Positions 8,527-17,671 of a stretch of 64,000 nt of DNA are shown piece after piece. Source of the stretch: Chloroflexota bacterium (GTDB taxonomy: Bacteria; Chloroflexota; UBA11872; VXOZ01). The position numbers were made by a program, and so were the translations under genes. The DNA lies in the NCBI GenBank assembly GCA_012270555.1, contig JAAXIC010000049.1, positions 96,013 to 160,012 on the forward strand, given 5' to 3'. How positions within the stretch are numbered: position 1 is the first letter of the stretch; each line of letters starts with the position of its first letter. The notes below the pieces were generated by a model. That model had not been told where the DNA came from and searched no databases. It worked only from the letters and a program-made list of their open reading frames with translations.

Positions 8527-9918
8527 ATGTCTACCTACCACGTCACGAGGCGACGCCTGATGGGCGCCGGCGCCACCCTTGGCGTTGCCGGTCTGCTTGC
8601 CGCTTGCGGGCAAGCGCAGATGACCGGTGAAGCCGCGCCAGCGGAAGAGACCACCACAGAAGAGGCGAAACCGGAAACGATGGAAGTGGTGAACATCGTA
8701 TATGCATCGCCGGAAAGCCCGGCGCGGCAGGAGAAGGAAATCGCCATCTTCAATGACTTCAACGACCAACACGACAACATTCAGGTCGAGGTCGCCGGTC
8801 AGGCCGGCGGCTGGCGCGGAGTATATGAGAAGTTCATGACAGCCCACGCCGGCGGCGTAACTATCGACTTTGTGCACAACGGCTGGCTCACGTGGGACCG
8901 CATGTTCCAGGCGGAGGCCATTCTTGATTTGACCGAGTTCTTCAAAGCCGACAGGCTCGTACCGGCAGAGTTGTACATCGAATCGTCGCTGTTCGAGTGG
9001 GTGCTCGACGGTGTGTTGGGCGGCATGCCCATCAGCACGTCTTCCGATGCCATGGCCTACAACAAGGACATGTTCGCCGAGGCGGGCCTGCAAGAGCCGC
9101 CGGTGGACGTGAACGCCAAGTGGTGGAACATGGATACGTTCCTCGAGTACGCGCAGAAGTTGACCGGCGACGGGCAGTTCGGCTTTGGCGGCAGCTTGGG
9201 CGGCGGCAACGCGGCCGGCGAGACTACCGGCACCTACTTCGGTCAGGGCCCGTGGGACGACGACAAGAAGGTCGCCTTCATTAACTCGCCCGGCATCATG
9301 CAGGGGCTTGAATTCTGGCGGGACGTAACCGAGGTCAAGTACCACGTGCAGCCCAACGCGGACGAAGCCAACGAGCTCAAGGGCGGCCAGCGCATGAATA
9401 CCTTCGTCACCGGCAAGATCGGCATGCAGGTATCCTTCATCAACCAGGACACGAACTTCAACTGGGCGGCCGGCACGTTACCCTACGACGGTGACGGTCC
9501 CAGCCGCTCGGCCCGCATCTCAAACCACGGCCTGCAGATTGGCAATGCAGGGACGGAAGAGGCCGTGTGGACGGTGTTCACGTGGTTCATGACACCGGAG
9601 AACGCCGGACGCTTCCCGCGCACGGCCGGACATGTGGTCTCTCCGTTCCTGGATCCGGCGTATTCTGAGGTTTCCCAGGAAGTGTTCCGCAACCAGCTTG
9701 GCATTGACCCCAAAGCGTACTTCCTCCAAGCGCAACAGACCCGACCCCACGGTTGGGGCATGCTGAAGTACAGCGCCTGGGAGAATATCCGCAATGAGGC
9801 GCGCCCGCGCTACCGCGAGCAATACCAACTGGGTCAAATCGACACACGCGAGTACGCGGATTGGTTCCAAAAGCTGATCACCGACGAGATGGCTGCGTAT
9901 TTCTCGGGTGAAGGCTAG
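8527..9918 (+). CDS. ABC transporter extracellular solute-binding lipoprotein (family 1, sugar type)
   Basis: This 463-residue protein begins with a twin-arginine signal (RRRLMGAGATLG) ending in a lipobox LLAAC, so it is probably exported by Tat and lipid-anchored. A Glu/Thr-rich linker follows, then the body of a sugar-type solute-binding protein. I chose the ATG at 8527 because AGGAGG lies seven bases upstream; an earlier in-frame start at 8506 would put residues in front of the signal peptide. No permease or ATPase genes are adjacent, so the protein is either an orphan or served by a transporter elsewhere. A strong terminator follows directly. The ligand is unknown; nearby sulfatases suggest an oligosaccharide. 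Confidence 0.9.
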   Translation: MSTYHVTRRRLMGAGATLGVAGLLAACGQAQMTGEAAPAEETTTEEAKPETMEVVNIVYASPESPARQEKEIAIFNDFNDQHDNIQVEVAGQAGGWRGVYEKFMTAHAGGVTIDFVHNGWLTWDRMFQAEAILDLTEFFKADRLVPAELYIESSLFEWVLDGVLGGMPISTSSDAMAYNKDMFAEAGLQEPPVDVNAKWWNMDTFLEYAQKLTGDGQFGFGGSLGGGNAAGETTGTYFGQGPWDDDKKVAFINSPGIMQGLEFWRDVTEVKYHVQPNADEANELKGGQRMNTFVTGKIGMQVSFINQDTNFNWAAGTLPYDGDGPSRSARISNHGLQIGNAGTEEAVWTVFTWFMTPENAGRFPRTAGHVVSPFLDPAYSEVSQEVFRNQLGIDPKAYFLQAQQTRPHGWGMLKYSAWENIRNEARPRYREQYQLGQIDTREYADWFQKLITDEMAAYFSGEG

Positions 9919-9951
9919 CGGAAGAGGCAACCAGTAGCTAAGTGGAGACTG

Positions 9952-9991
9952 GAAGGCGGGGTCGGAGTCTACCGACCCCGCCTTCGTTTTT
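9952..9991 (+). terminator. Rho-independent terminator
   Basis: GAAGGCGGGGTCGG pairs perfectly with CCGACCCCGCCTTC (14 bp, 6-nt loop) and is followed by GTTTTT. It ends the transcript of the solute-binding protein gene. Confidence 0.92.
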
Positions 9992-10162
9992 CCAAAATGC
10001 TCCGTTGGCAGGCCGCCAATTGACTCTCCTCCAATCCACGCACCTGCGAACTGAACGGCTGAATCCTGTAAAGTAAGTCTAGCCGACTCTGTGAATTCTG
10101 AATGGCGATGCCACGTCACTGCATGCCATCGCCTGAATGTGAAGAAGAGAGAACTGCATTGC

Positions 10163-11647
10163 ATGCCCCCTGCTAAGCCCAACATACTGCTCATCACTAC
10201 AGACCAGCAACGGTTCGACACCATTGGAGTCGCCAAACCGCCGTTCTTACGTACGCCGCACATTGATCTGCTGGGCTACCAAGGCGTGCAGTTTACGCGT
10301 GCTTACGCCGATTGCCCGCTCTGTGTGCCGGCACGCGTCGGCATCATGACGGGCACACAGGTCTTTACCCACGGTGTAGCCAACAACGATCAGACCTCAA
10401 ATGTGATGGGAAGGGAAGGGACGCTGCCTACCTACTTGCGCGCGTGCGGCTATCAGACTGCCGCCATCGGCAAGATGCACTTTGGCCCCCAAAGGGTGCG
10501 CCACGGGTTCGAAGAAATGCTCCTCCCCGATGACTACTATCGCGCAATGCGCCACTCCGGCGGCGCGCGGCAACCGATGCACCACGGGATCGGGCAAAAC
10601 GAACTCTATCCCACTCTGGCTACGGTACCGGAAAGTCTCACCCTGACTTCCTGGATTGCCGAGCAGTGCGTAGAATACATCCTCGTGCGCCGCGACCCGA
10701 CACTGCCGTTCTTTCTCTGGTGCTCGTTCGCCAAGCCGCACCCGCCGCTCGATGCGCCGGAGCCGTACTACTCCATGTATCAGAACAGCCCGATTCCCGC
10801 GCCGGCCGTCGGCGCGTGGCGCGAGGGCGAAGACTGCCCCATTTCGTTCGACCGTCAAGCCCAGCGGCGCGCTTTCGACTCCATACCGGAAGAAGCGATT
10901 CACGCGGCGCGCGCCGTCTATTACGGACTGATTACACAAATAGACAACGTGATCGGTCGCCTTATCAGCGCCCTGGAGGACTGCGGCCTCTTCAACGACA
11001 CCTTCATCATGTTTGCCTCCGATCACGGCGAGATGCTCGGCGACCACCGCAACGGCGCCAAGACGTTCTTCTATGAACCCTCCTCCCACGTGCCGTTCAT
11101 CCTGCGCATGCCGCAAAGCTGGGATAATCGCCGCCACGGCACGATAGTGGATGCTCCGATTACGCATGCGGACATCTTGCCGACGCTCGTATCGGTAGCG
11201 GGAGGCGAGCCGCCGAGCGATACGGACGGTCAGGACCTGGTCGCGCTGGCACAGGGCGAGCTTGAACATCCCCGCCGCTATTTGGAAGGGATGAGCGGTC
11301 CACGCTGGCCGCAGGCAGAACGCATCCCGTGCGTCTATCTGGCAATTACGGACGGGCAGTGGAAGTACATTTGGTACCCTGAGGGTCCCACGGAGCACCT
11401 CTTCAATCTTGCTGACGATCCGGCGGAGTTGCACAATCTGGCCCACGAATCCCGCTATGCGGCCAAGAAACAGGAACTGCAAGGCGAGTTGATAGCAAGG
11501 CACCGAGAACGAGAATCGGTCTACCTGGAAGAGGGCAAACTTCCGGTGCGAGAACCACAGGTCGAGACCACTGCCGACCGCCGCAATACGGCGACCAATC
11601 ACGCCGGCTTCCGCACGGAATACAGCGACGCCGACGTTCGTCACTAA
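10163..11647 (+). CDS. Type I sulfatase, third and divergent copy
   Basis: About 494 residues from the ATG at 10163. The active-site motif is C54-V-P-A-R, with metal-binding stretches NILLITTDQQRFD near the start and FASDHGEMLGDH later. It differs clearly from the two tandem sulfatases and is closer to the DQQR class that includes choline-sulfatase-like and phosphonate monoester hydrolase-like enzymes. A longer reading from 10091 would add 24 non-conserved residues; the 10163 start puts the conserved PNILLI block right at the N-terminus, as is normal for cytoplasmic members. No signal peptide is visible. It is preceded by a terminator and followed by a sugar isomerase gene. Confidence 0.9.
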   Translation: MPPAKPNILLITTDQQRFDTIGVAKPPFLRTPHIDLLGYQGVQFTRAYADCPLCVPARVGIMTGTQVFTHGVANNDQTSNVMGREGTLPTYLRACGYQTAAIGKMHFGPQRVRHGFEEMLLPDDYYRAMRHSGGARQPMHHGIGQNELYPTLATVPESLTLTSWIAEQCVEYILVRRDPTLPFFLWCSFAKPHPPLDAPEPYYSMYQNSPIPAPAVGAWREGEDCPISFDRQAQRRAFDSIPEEAIHAARAVYYGLITQIDNVIGRLISALEDCGLFNDTFIMFASDHGEMLGDHRNGAKTFFYEPSSHVPFILRMPQSWDNRRHGTIVDAPITHADILPTLVSVAGGEPPSDTDGQDLVALAQGELEHPRRYLEGMSGPRWPQAERIPCVYLAITDGQWKYIWYPEGPTEHLFNLADDPAELHNLAHESRYAAKKQELQGELIARHRERESVYLEEGKLPVREPQVETTADRRNTATNHAGFRTEYSDADVRH

Positions 11648-11952
11648 GCACGCACACTCGATGGTAAGGGCGTCGGTAGCGCAGGTTTGCAACCTGCGCC
11701 CGCTCCCGCGCTATCGGAAAGTAACGCCACGGACAATTGCCCGCCATTTACATTGGACTACAGACGAGGCGGCACGCACCGCCCTGTAAGGGTACAATAG
11801 CCCCGTGCGCCAAAGTGTAAGGAAAAGCGAAAGGCAGCACAGCACCGCGTGGGAACAGAGTTGCCGTACGTGAAGACGAGAAGCAAGCGCAGCTCTCCTC
11901 CTCCCAGGCTAGAGTATGAGTAACGTCTATACCGCAGACAAAGGAGCACGTC
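11648..11952. other. Intergenic region with one family B repeat
   Basis: A 305-bp gap holding a family B palindrome at about 11672-11698 (GTAGCGCAGGTTTGCAACCT). No gene or convincing promoter is seen. Confidence 0.5.
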
Positions 11953-12789
11953 ATGCCGAGCAACTTACTCGAAGTCTTTACAAACTGTTACGGCCGTTAC
12001 GGGGTGCGCGCGGCGATTGATCTTGCGCCGCAGGCGGGCATCACGCACCTCGAACTCGCCATGAAACAGCACGGCGGTGTGCTGGAAATCCCCGAAGACG
12101 TCGTCGCCAGTGAAAAACTCGGCGACGAGGGGATACAGAATCTCAAGCGGGAGCTCGACGCTAATGGCCTGACCGTGATCAGCGCCAATGGCTCCGACAA
12201 TCTCATGGATCCTGATGGGTTTGCGCGTATAGCGGAGCGCATGCGCCTGGCGGCACTCATTGGCGCCAAGTTCTTCGTCGGCTTGGGCGGGGAACCGGCA
12301 GAAGAAGACCGGAAAGACTTCTTTGACAAGATGGGGGCCATCGGCGACGTGGCGGCGAGTCACGGGCTTACCATTGCCCTCGAAACACACCCCGGCATCA
12401 CGCAAAACGCAGACGCAATCCTCGATACCATGCAAGCCCTGCAGCATGATGCCATCCGCATCAACTTCGATACCGGCAACATCCTGTTCTACAACGAAGG
12501 CGCCGACGTATACGCACATCTAGAGGCCGTAATGGACTACGTGGTGCACATGCACCTCAAGGACAGCCGCGGCGGCTACCGGGACTGGTACTTCACGGCC
12601 ATGGGCGACGGCGGCGCCGTTGACTTTGCGCGCATCGGCGAGATTACCAACAATGCGGGGTTCTTTGGCCCCTATAGCCTCGAGATCGAGGGCATTCGTG
12701 GGGAGCCGGAGCCAACGTTGGAGCAGCGGCACGAGCGGGTCGTCCGCAGCGTGGAACACTTGCGGTCCGTTGGATTCCTCTCCAACTGA
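11953..12789 (+). CDS. Sugar phosphate isomerase/epimerase (xylose isomerase-like TIM barrel)
   Basis: This 278-residue protein has the AP-endonuclease-2/xylose-isomerase-like TIM-barrel pattern. Metal-ligand blocks are visible in order: ALETHPGI, INFDTGN, VHMHLKD and SLEIEG. Such enzymes isomerise or epimerise keto sugars or inositol derivatives with a divalent metal. AAAGGAG lies seven bases before the ATG. The gene is monocistronic as far as can be seen, downstream of a sulfatase and convergent with an esterase gene. Substrate is not predictable from sequence. Confidence 0.88.
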   Translation: MPSNLLEVFTNCYGRYGVRAAIDLAPQAGITHLELAMKQHGGVLEIPEDVVASEKLGDEGIQNLKRELDANGLTVISANGSDNLMDPDGFARIAERMRLAALIGAKFFVGLGGEPAEEDRKDFFDKMGAIGDVAASHGLTIALETHPGITQNADAILDTMQALQHDAIRINFDTGNILFYNEGADVYAHLEAVMDYVVHMHLKDSRGGYRDWYFTAMGDGGAVDFARIGEITNNAGFFGPYSLEIEGIRGEPEPTLEQRHERVVRSVEHLRSVGFLSN

Positions 12790-12902
12790 ACACCTGCCCA
12801 CAACTGTAAGCCGTTTGTGGGTAAAGAGGACTCTCTAGCGAGAGTTCCGCGCAAATGACTACGGTCCTTGGTGCAGTATGCGGTCAACAACCTGCGGATG
12901 CC

Positions 12903-15092
12903 CTAGGCCGTAGGCGTGTGCTCCAGCCATTTATCGAGAAATGGGAATGACTCTTTGGCGTAAATCTCGTGCCTGCCTTTAAACACGCCCAGCACACAAC
13001 GGTCGCCGAGGCCAAGCCGCGCGTAGTGGGTGTGAAGCCGCGCAAACTCTACCTCTGCCTCCTTGTAATAGACCGCTCGATCTTGCGTGCCCTGTTCGAT
13101 GAAAAGCGGACGGGGACAGATGAGAGACCCGAGATCAGCGTCGGAGAATTCCAAGAGTTGACCGAGGTAGTACTGATGGAATTCGTCCGTCGTCACGTAG
13201 GCGCGGTAGTGTTCGGACTCTACATTGAGCTTTCGCGTGCGTTCATTGAAAAAAGCTGAGACCACCGCCACCTTTATGCGTGGTTCCAGCGGCGTAAGCC
13301 ACAGGGTCATGGTGCCGCCTTGTGAAAGACCGTAGAAGCCGATGCGCTCCGGATCGACTTCCGGCAGCGATTGCAAGTAATCGATCACCTTCATTTCGCG
13401 CCAGATCTCCAAGCCCATCAAGCGTTTGCCGACCACAATTGCCTTGTTATGTAAACGCACACGCCGCGGCGTGCCATTGATGCAGTGCGGCGCAAAAACC
13501 ACGTAGCCCCGTTCCGCCAAGCGCCGGCCGTAGCGATGGTAGGCATCGTCTTCCCCCAATAGGCCGGCAACGGCTTGTACCGCTCCGCCGAGCCCGTGCT
13601 GCGTCACCACGGCAGCCCGCGGCGCAGTGATGCCCTTGGGCACCAACAGATAGCCAAACAGCCGCACACCGGGTAGCATGCCCAGCGTAACGGCATAGAC
13701 CGTATGATCGGGCCGATCCGCCACCACGCGGCGTTCAGGGTCGAGGGGCACCTGTTCCTCTGCCGGCGGCAGCCCGCCCATCATCGCCAACCAGGCCTCG
13801 CGGTTCGCCGCTACAGACTCCGTGTAGGCCTCCGCGCTGGCGTAGTCGCGCTGCCAACGCGCTTCACGCACCCCGTATGCCTGGTCAGCCAGCGCGTCCA
13901 AGTAGCGATCGTGTTGGGCGTTAGTGTCATCACGCATGGCCTGGATGGCAGCCTGGTCCACAAAAACCGGCGGGGGCGGCGTGGCATTCCCGACGCCGGT
14001 CGCCGCATCCCGCTTGGGCGGCTGGCCGTCATTCAGCCAGCGGTCGAGAAACGCGAAAGACTCCACACCATGAATCTCATGCGGACCGTCAAACTCACCC
14101 CATTCGCAGCGCTCACCGATGTCCAGGCGCTCGTAAATCTCCTTCAACGGGAAGAACTCCTCACGCGCGGTCTCGATGTAGTAGGAACTATCCTTCTGCC
14201 CGTGCTCGATCATCACGGGACGCGGGCAAATGAGCGACGCCAGATCGTAGTCGGAAAACTCGGTGAGGAAATCCGGCTCGAAGTACGACTGTTCGCTGGT
14301 GTTTATGAAGGGTCGATAGTGAGGCGATGCTACAAGCTGCTTCTTGGTGCGCTCGTTGTAGAAAGCCGAGATGATGGTGGCGCGGATGCGTGGTTCGAGC
14401 GGTGGAAACCACAGCGCCATCTTGCCGCCTTGGGAGAGCCCGTAGAAACCGATGCGCTCATTGTCTACCTCAGGCAGCGTTTCCAGCAGGTCAACCGCCC
14501 GCATCTCCCGCCAGATTTCCATGCCCATGAGCGTGCGCCCCACAAGCAGGGCCTTATTGTGCAGGCGGTTGCGCCAGTCAACAAAGTTAATACAGTGGGG
14601 AGCAAGCACGACATAGCCCCGCTCCGCTAACCGCTGACCGTACTTATGGTAGGCATCATCCTCCTCAACCAGACCCGCTATGGAGTGCGGCGTACCGCCC
14701 ATACCGTGCTGACAAATGATTGCTGGTCGCGGGGCCTCAACGCGCTTAGGCACTAACAGATGGGCAAAGGAACGAACCTCAGGCAACGTCCCAAACGTGA
14801 CCGCGTATACAGTGTGGTCGGCGCGCTCAGCCACCACGTGCCGCTCCGGCTCAAGCGGCACGCGCCCCTCCTCCGTGGGCCAAATCCCAAGCATTGCGCG
14901 CCAGTGCTCGCGGTTTGGCGTAACCGATTCCGCGTATGCCCGCAGGCTCCCATAGTCACGCCGCCACTTGGCTTGACGCCACTCGTACGCCTGAATAGCG
15001 AGCGAATCCAGATACCGCTCCAGTTGCGCCGCTTGGTCCCAGCGCACAGCCTCCACCGCATTAGATGAAACAAACTCTGGTTCTATCGACAC
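12903..15092 (-). CDS. Tandem-domain alpha/beta hydrolase (two dienelactone hydrolase/acetyl xylan esterase-like units)
   Basis: The protein of about 729 residues is two homologous hydrolases in one chain. Each half has the same order of blocks: an N-terminal helical region with YRDH-type arginine-rich segments, then AERGYVV.APHCIN, then a nucleophile elbow GFYGLSQGG (Ser220 in half one, Ser590 in half two), then CPRP and a C-terminal HEI block for the catalytic His. Both serines are intact, so both halves may be active. Single-domain relatives occur here at 37326 and 38715. I place the start at GTG 15092, seven bases after AAGGAG; TTG 15095 is the alternative. Likely an esterase on an acylated sugar or plant-type ester. 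Confidence 0.85.
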   Translation of the reverse strand: MSIEPEFVSSNAVEAVRWDQAAQLERYLDSLAIQAYEWRQAKWRRDYGSLRAYAESVTPNREHWRAMLGIWPTEEGRVPLEPERHVVAERADHTVYAVTFGTLPEVRSFAHLLVPKRVEAPRPAIICQHGMGGTPHSIAGLVEEDDAYHKYGQRLAERGYVVLAPHCINFVDWRNRLHNKALLVGRTLMGMEIWREMRAVDLLETLPEVDNERIGFYGLSQGGKMALWFPPLEPRIRATIISAFYNERTKKQLVASPHYRPFINTSEQSYFEPDFLTEFSDYDLASLICPRPVMIEHGQKDSSYYIETAREEFFPLKEIYERLDIGERCEWGEFDGPHEIHGVESFAFLDRWLNDGQPPKRDAATGVGNATPPPPVFVDQAAIQAMRDDTNAQHDRYLDALADQAYGVREARWQRDYASAEAYTESVAANREAWLAMMGGLPPAEEQVPLDPERRVVADRPDHTVYAVTLGMLPGVRLFGYLLVPKGITAPRAAVVTQHGLGGAVQAVAGLLGEDDAYHRYGRRLAERGYVVFAPHCINGTPRRVRLHNKAIVVGKRLMGLEIWREMKVIDYLQSLPEVDPERIGFYGLSQGGTMTLWLTPLEPRIKVAVVSAFFNERTRKLNVESEHYRAYVTTDEFHQYYLGQLLEFSDADLGSLICPRPLFIEQGTQDRAVYYKEAEVEFARLHTHYARLGLGDRCVLGVFKGRHEIYAKESFPFLDKWLEHTPTA

Positions 15093-15450
15093 CAACTGGC
15101 TCCTTCCTGCGAAAGCAGTTCAATGGATTGTGCCTTCCAAGGGGTGATTCTTTCTATTAGCCCTGCGCTAGCCTACTCGCCTAGAAGGTAAAGAGCTACG
15201 CAGGCACGGACTTCCAGTCGCGCATTGGCCAAGAAAGGCTAGTCTTCAAGAGACTTTCGTACTTAAGCAGGCGCGTCAATGGTACCTGCGGAGCCGTCTT
15301 GAGGAGAGGGCAAGAACGGATTTAGTGAAGTTGTGGAGCATTGTAGAAACAGCCGGCGGTTTCAGCGTGCGTGCTCCTCAACGCTATTCGCCAAGCGCTA
15401 GGACAGAGACCAAGACTCACGCCTATTGGCATTGCAAGCTTGGTTGGGCG
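15093..15450. other. Intergenic region, nothing recognised
   Basis: This 358-bp gap lies upstream of the tandem-domain hydrolase and downstream of the small minus-strand gene. I see no gene, terminator or repeat. The promoter of the hydrolase is expected here but no clear -35/-10 pair stands out. Confidence 0.4.
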
Positions 15451-15879
15451 TTACTCACTCGACTCAGCGTTGCGCAGAAAGCGCTCGATTGCCTGGGCGG
15501 CAAGTTGATTCGTCGTGACACCGCGCCGTTTCGCTTCCTGCTCCAGCCGTTGCATCAGCCAGGCGTCTTCCAGGGCAAGCGTCCGCTGCCCCTCAGCGCT
15601 GGGTGCGGCTTGGGGGGCAGCCGGCTGATCCTGGACCACAATCACCTGATCGGTGTTCTCCACCACGTGTCCGCGCCGGCTCTGCGTGAGCGAGCGCCAC
15701 TTCTCCTCGGTCATGGGTCGTCCCCACGCCTGCTCGACTCGGGAGCGCGTAATCTCCAGCCGTTTACCCTCGATGGTCAGCCACGGCCCGTTCTGGTGCA
15801 GCACGCCCCCGGTCACGTCGGCGAGCACAGAGGCAAGTTCGAGATTCGGGGCACTCAATTGGATGGTGATACTCGCCAT
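15451..15879 (-). CDS. Small protein with a possible ribbon-helix-helix-like C-terminus
   Basis: I do not recognise this 142-residue protein as a named family. The N-terminal part (ITIQLSAPNLELASVLADV, then WLTIEGKRLEIT) is predicted mixed alpha/beta. A Pro/Ala/Gln-rich linker follows at about 80-95. The last 45 residues (LEDAWLMQRLEQEAKRRGVT followed by TNQLAAQAIERFLR) resemble the helix pair of small CopG/Arc-like or antitoxin-type DNA-binding proteins. GAGGAG lies 10 bases before the ATG, supporting expression. A GACC/GGTC palindrome lies about 50 bp upstream. A role as a transcription factor is a guess. Confidence 0.6.
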   Translation of the reverse strand: MASITIQLSAPNLELASVLADVTGGVLHQNGPWLTIEGKRLEITRSRVEQAWGRPMTEEKWRSLTQSRRGHVVENTDQVIVVQDQPAAPQAAPSAEGQRTLALEDAWLMQRLEQEAKRRGVTTNQLAAQAIERFLRNAESSE

Positions 15880-15929
15880 AACGATTTTTCTCCTCGCGCG
15901 AGGCGTTACGTCAGTACCTTTAACTATTA

Positions 15930-15941
15930 GACCATACGGTC
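15930..15941. promoter_or_regulatory. Short palindrome upstream of the small minus-strand gene
   Basis: GACC-ATAC-GGTC lies about 50 bp before the start at 15879, in an AT-richer patch. It resembles a TetR- or RHH-type operator half-site pair, but one copy of this length can arise by chance. Confidence 0.3.
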
Positions 15942-16188
15942 AAAAGACGTACAAGCGAATACTCACCCACCTTGTGCTTGCTTCGCTGCCGTTCCGACAC
16001 GACCGCGCCTTGACCATCCGCCGTCGCGTCGGTTACGCTCAGTGCCGTAGTCTGGTGGCAGAGTTTTTTTCTCTCGCCGAAATGGTATTCCTCACCGAGT
16101 CATGGATAGGGACTGTGCTGTATTGCGCGCGCTCGCAGCGGCAGTCCTGCATCTATCGAACTTCCGTAAGCAGAGAAAGGATGCGCCA
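15942..16188. other. Intergenic region without a recognised feature
   Basis: Together with the palindrome at 15930 this forms the 309-bp gap between a minus-strand and a plus-strand gene. A T7 run near 16064-16071 is not preceded by a clear hairpin. No gene is supported here. Confidence 0.4.
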
Positions 16189-17325
16189 GTGCAAGACATA
16201 AACGTTGCCCTCGTCGGCCATCGCTTTATGGGCAAGGCTCACACGCACGCCTACCGCGACGTGAATCTCTTCTTCCCTTCCGTCCCCTATCGGCCGCGGC
16301 TCAAAGTGATCGCCGGGCGCGACCCCGCAGCCGTGCAAGAAGCCGCGGACCTACTTGGCTGGGAAGAGTCATCAACCGACTGGCAAGAAGCCGTCACACG
16401 CGATGACATTGATCTGGTTGACGTTGCCACGCCGAACTACCTGCACGCCGACGTGGCTATTACCGCCGCGGAGGCCGGCAAGCAAGTAATCTGCGAAAAG
16501 CCGCTGGCGGTGACCGTCCCACAGGCGCGCGCAATGGTAGCAGCGGTTGAGAAAGCCGGGGTGCGCAATACCATTTGCTTTCACTTTCGGCGTTACCCGG
16601 CCGTGCGTCTGGCAAGAAAACTCATTGAAGATGGTGAATTGGGCGACATCTACCACTTTCGCGGCTGGTTCCTGGCTGAGCGGTTCGCCGATCCGGCCAC
16701 ACCCCTCGGCTGGCGCATGCAGCAGGAGCTCGCCGGATTTGGGGTCTTTGGGGATCTCGGCTCGCATGTGCTCGACATCGCGCGCTTCCTGCTGGGCGAC
16801 GTCCGCAGCGTTTGCGGGAACTTTGCCACCTACATCAAAGAACGTCCCACGCCCGAGGGCGGCAGCGGTACCGTGACCGTTGACGACTGCGCGCAAGTCC
16901 TCATGCAGTTTGCCAACGGCGCGCAGGGCATCTTGGAAGTGACCAAGCTGGCGCGCGGCAACAAGAACAACTTCGGCTTTGAGGTCAACGGCAGTAAGGG
17001 CTCCATCCGTTTCTACTTTGAACGGCTGAACGAATTACAGTACTACTGCGGTGACGATCCGGGGCCGCTCACGGGGTTCCGCACCATCCATGCCTCTGAC
17101 TCTGTGCAGCACGATTACATGCACGGCTACTGGCCGGCCGCCGCCCATAGCATCGGGTACGGCGAAGCGTTCATTCACATCGTCAAGGACTTCTTGGAAG
17201 CACTGGGCAGCGGGGAGCCCATGAGTCCCGACTTCGTCGACGGGCTGCGCGTGCAGGAGATCATGGAAGCCGTCGGTACGTCGGTGCAAGACCGGGGATG
17301 GGCGGACGTGGCCTCGCCTGGTTAG
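16189..17325 (+). CDS. Gfo/Idh/MocA family oxidoreductase with canonical EKP motif
   Basis: From the GTG at 16189 the protein has 378 residues. It starts directly with the Rossmann segment INVALVGHRFMGKAH and has the canonical catalytic motif E103-K104-P105 in GKQVICEKPLAVT, unlike the other three family members in this window. FGDLGSHVLDIARFLLG is the typical block that binds substrate in this family. AGAAAGGA lies about seven bases before the GTG. A longer reading from 16102 would add 29 residues unlike the family. It stands alone on the plus strand before the creatininase gene. Likely a sugar or inositol dehydrogenase. Confidence 0.88.
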   Translation: MQDINVALVGHRFMGKAHTHAYRDVNLFFPSVPYRPRLKVIAGRDPAAVQEAADLLGWEESSTDWQEAVTRDDIDLVDVATPNYLHADVAITAAEAGKQVICEKPLAVTVPQARAMVAAVEKAGVRNTICFHFRRYPAVRLARKLIEDGELGDIYHFRGWFLAERFADPATPLGWRMQQELAGFGVFGDLGSHVLDIARFLLGDVRSVCGNFATYIKERPTPEGGSGTVTVDDCAQVLMQFANGAQGILEVTKLARGNKNNFGFEVNGSKGSIRFYFERLNELQYYCGDDPGPLTGFRTIHASDSVQHDYMHGYWPAAAHSIGYGEAFIHIVKDFLEALGSGEPMSPDFVDGLRVQEIMEAVGTSVQDRGWADVASPG

Positions 17326-17389
17326 CTCCGCATCTATCGGCGCACGCACGCCTAGCCGAGCAATCGAAGAATTGGCGAATTGGAGAACT

Positions 17390-17440
17390 CTCCGTTCGTA
17401 CTGAGGGCTGCGCGCAGCCCCTGTCGAAGTATGAACGGAG
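17390..17440. repeat. Hairpin repeat of family C with an inner GC-rich palindrome
   Basis: Outer arms CTCCGTTC/GAACGGAG enclose a perfect inner palindrome GGGCTGCGCGCAGCCC and a CTGTCGAAG segment. It lies in the 346-bp gap after the oxidoreductase; the rest of that gap (17441-17671) shows nothing else recognisable. Confidence 0.65.
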
Positions 17441-17671
17441 AGCAACGCGCCAATGACACCGGATGCTCATTTGGAGACTAATCCCTAGACAAGCATGGAA
17501 AGCGTAGTTTCCGTTCTCTGATCTCCTATGGTCTTCTTGGAAGAAGGCAGGGGTGTGCTCTCAGCAGTATCTGGCCCCCCCTAAACGAACGGCTATTTTT
17601 GCGGCGTGGTACCCTAACTACGATTAAGATTGAACCCATGAATCCCTAGCAAATTGCGGAGAGGTAACGCA

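Noticed and set aside
10397..11692. 431-codon open frame antisense to the third sulfatase gene
   Set aside because: Same reason: it is the shadow of a well-supported sulfatase and has no recognisable motif or ribosome-binding site.
15325..16201. Plus-strand open frames across 15325-15930 and 15653-16201
   Set aside because: They oppose the minus-strand gene at 15451-15879, which has GAGGAG before its ATG and a plausible fold; the plus frames have neither.
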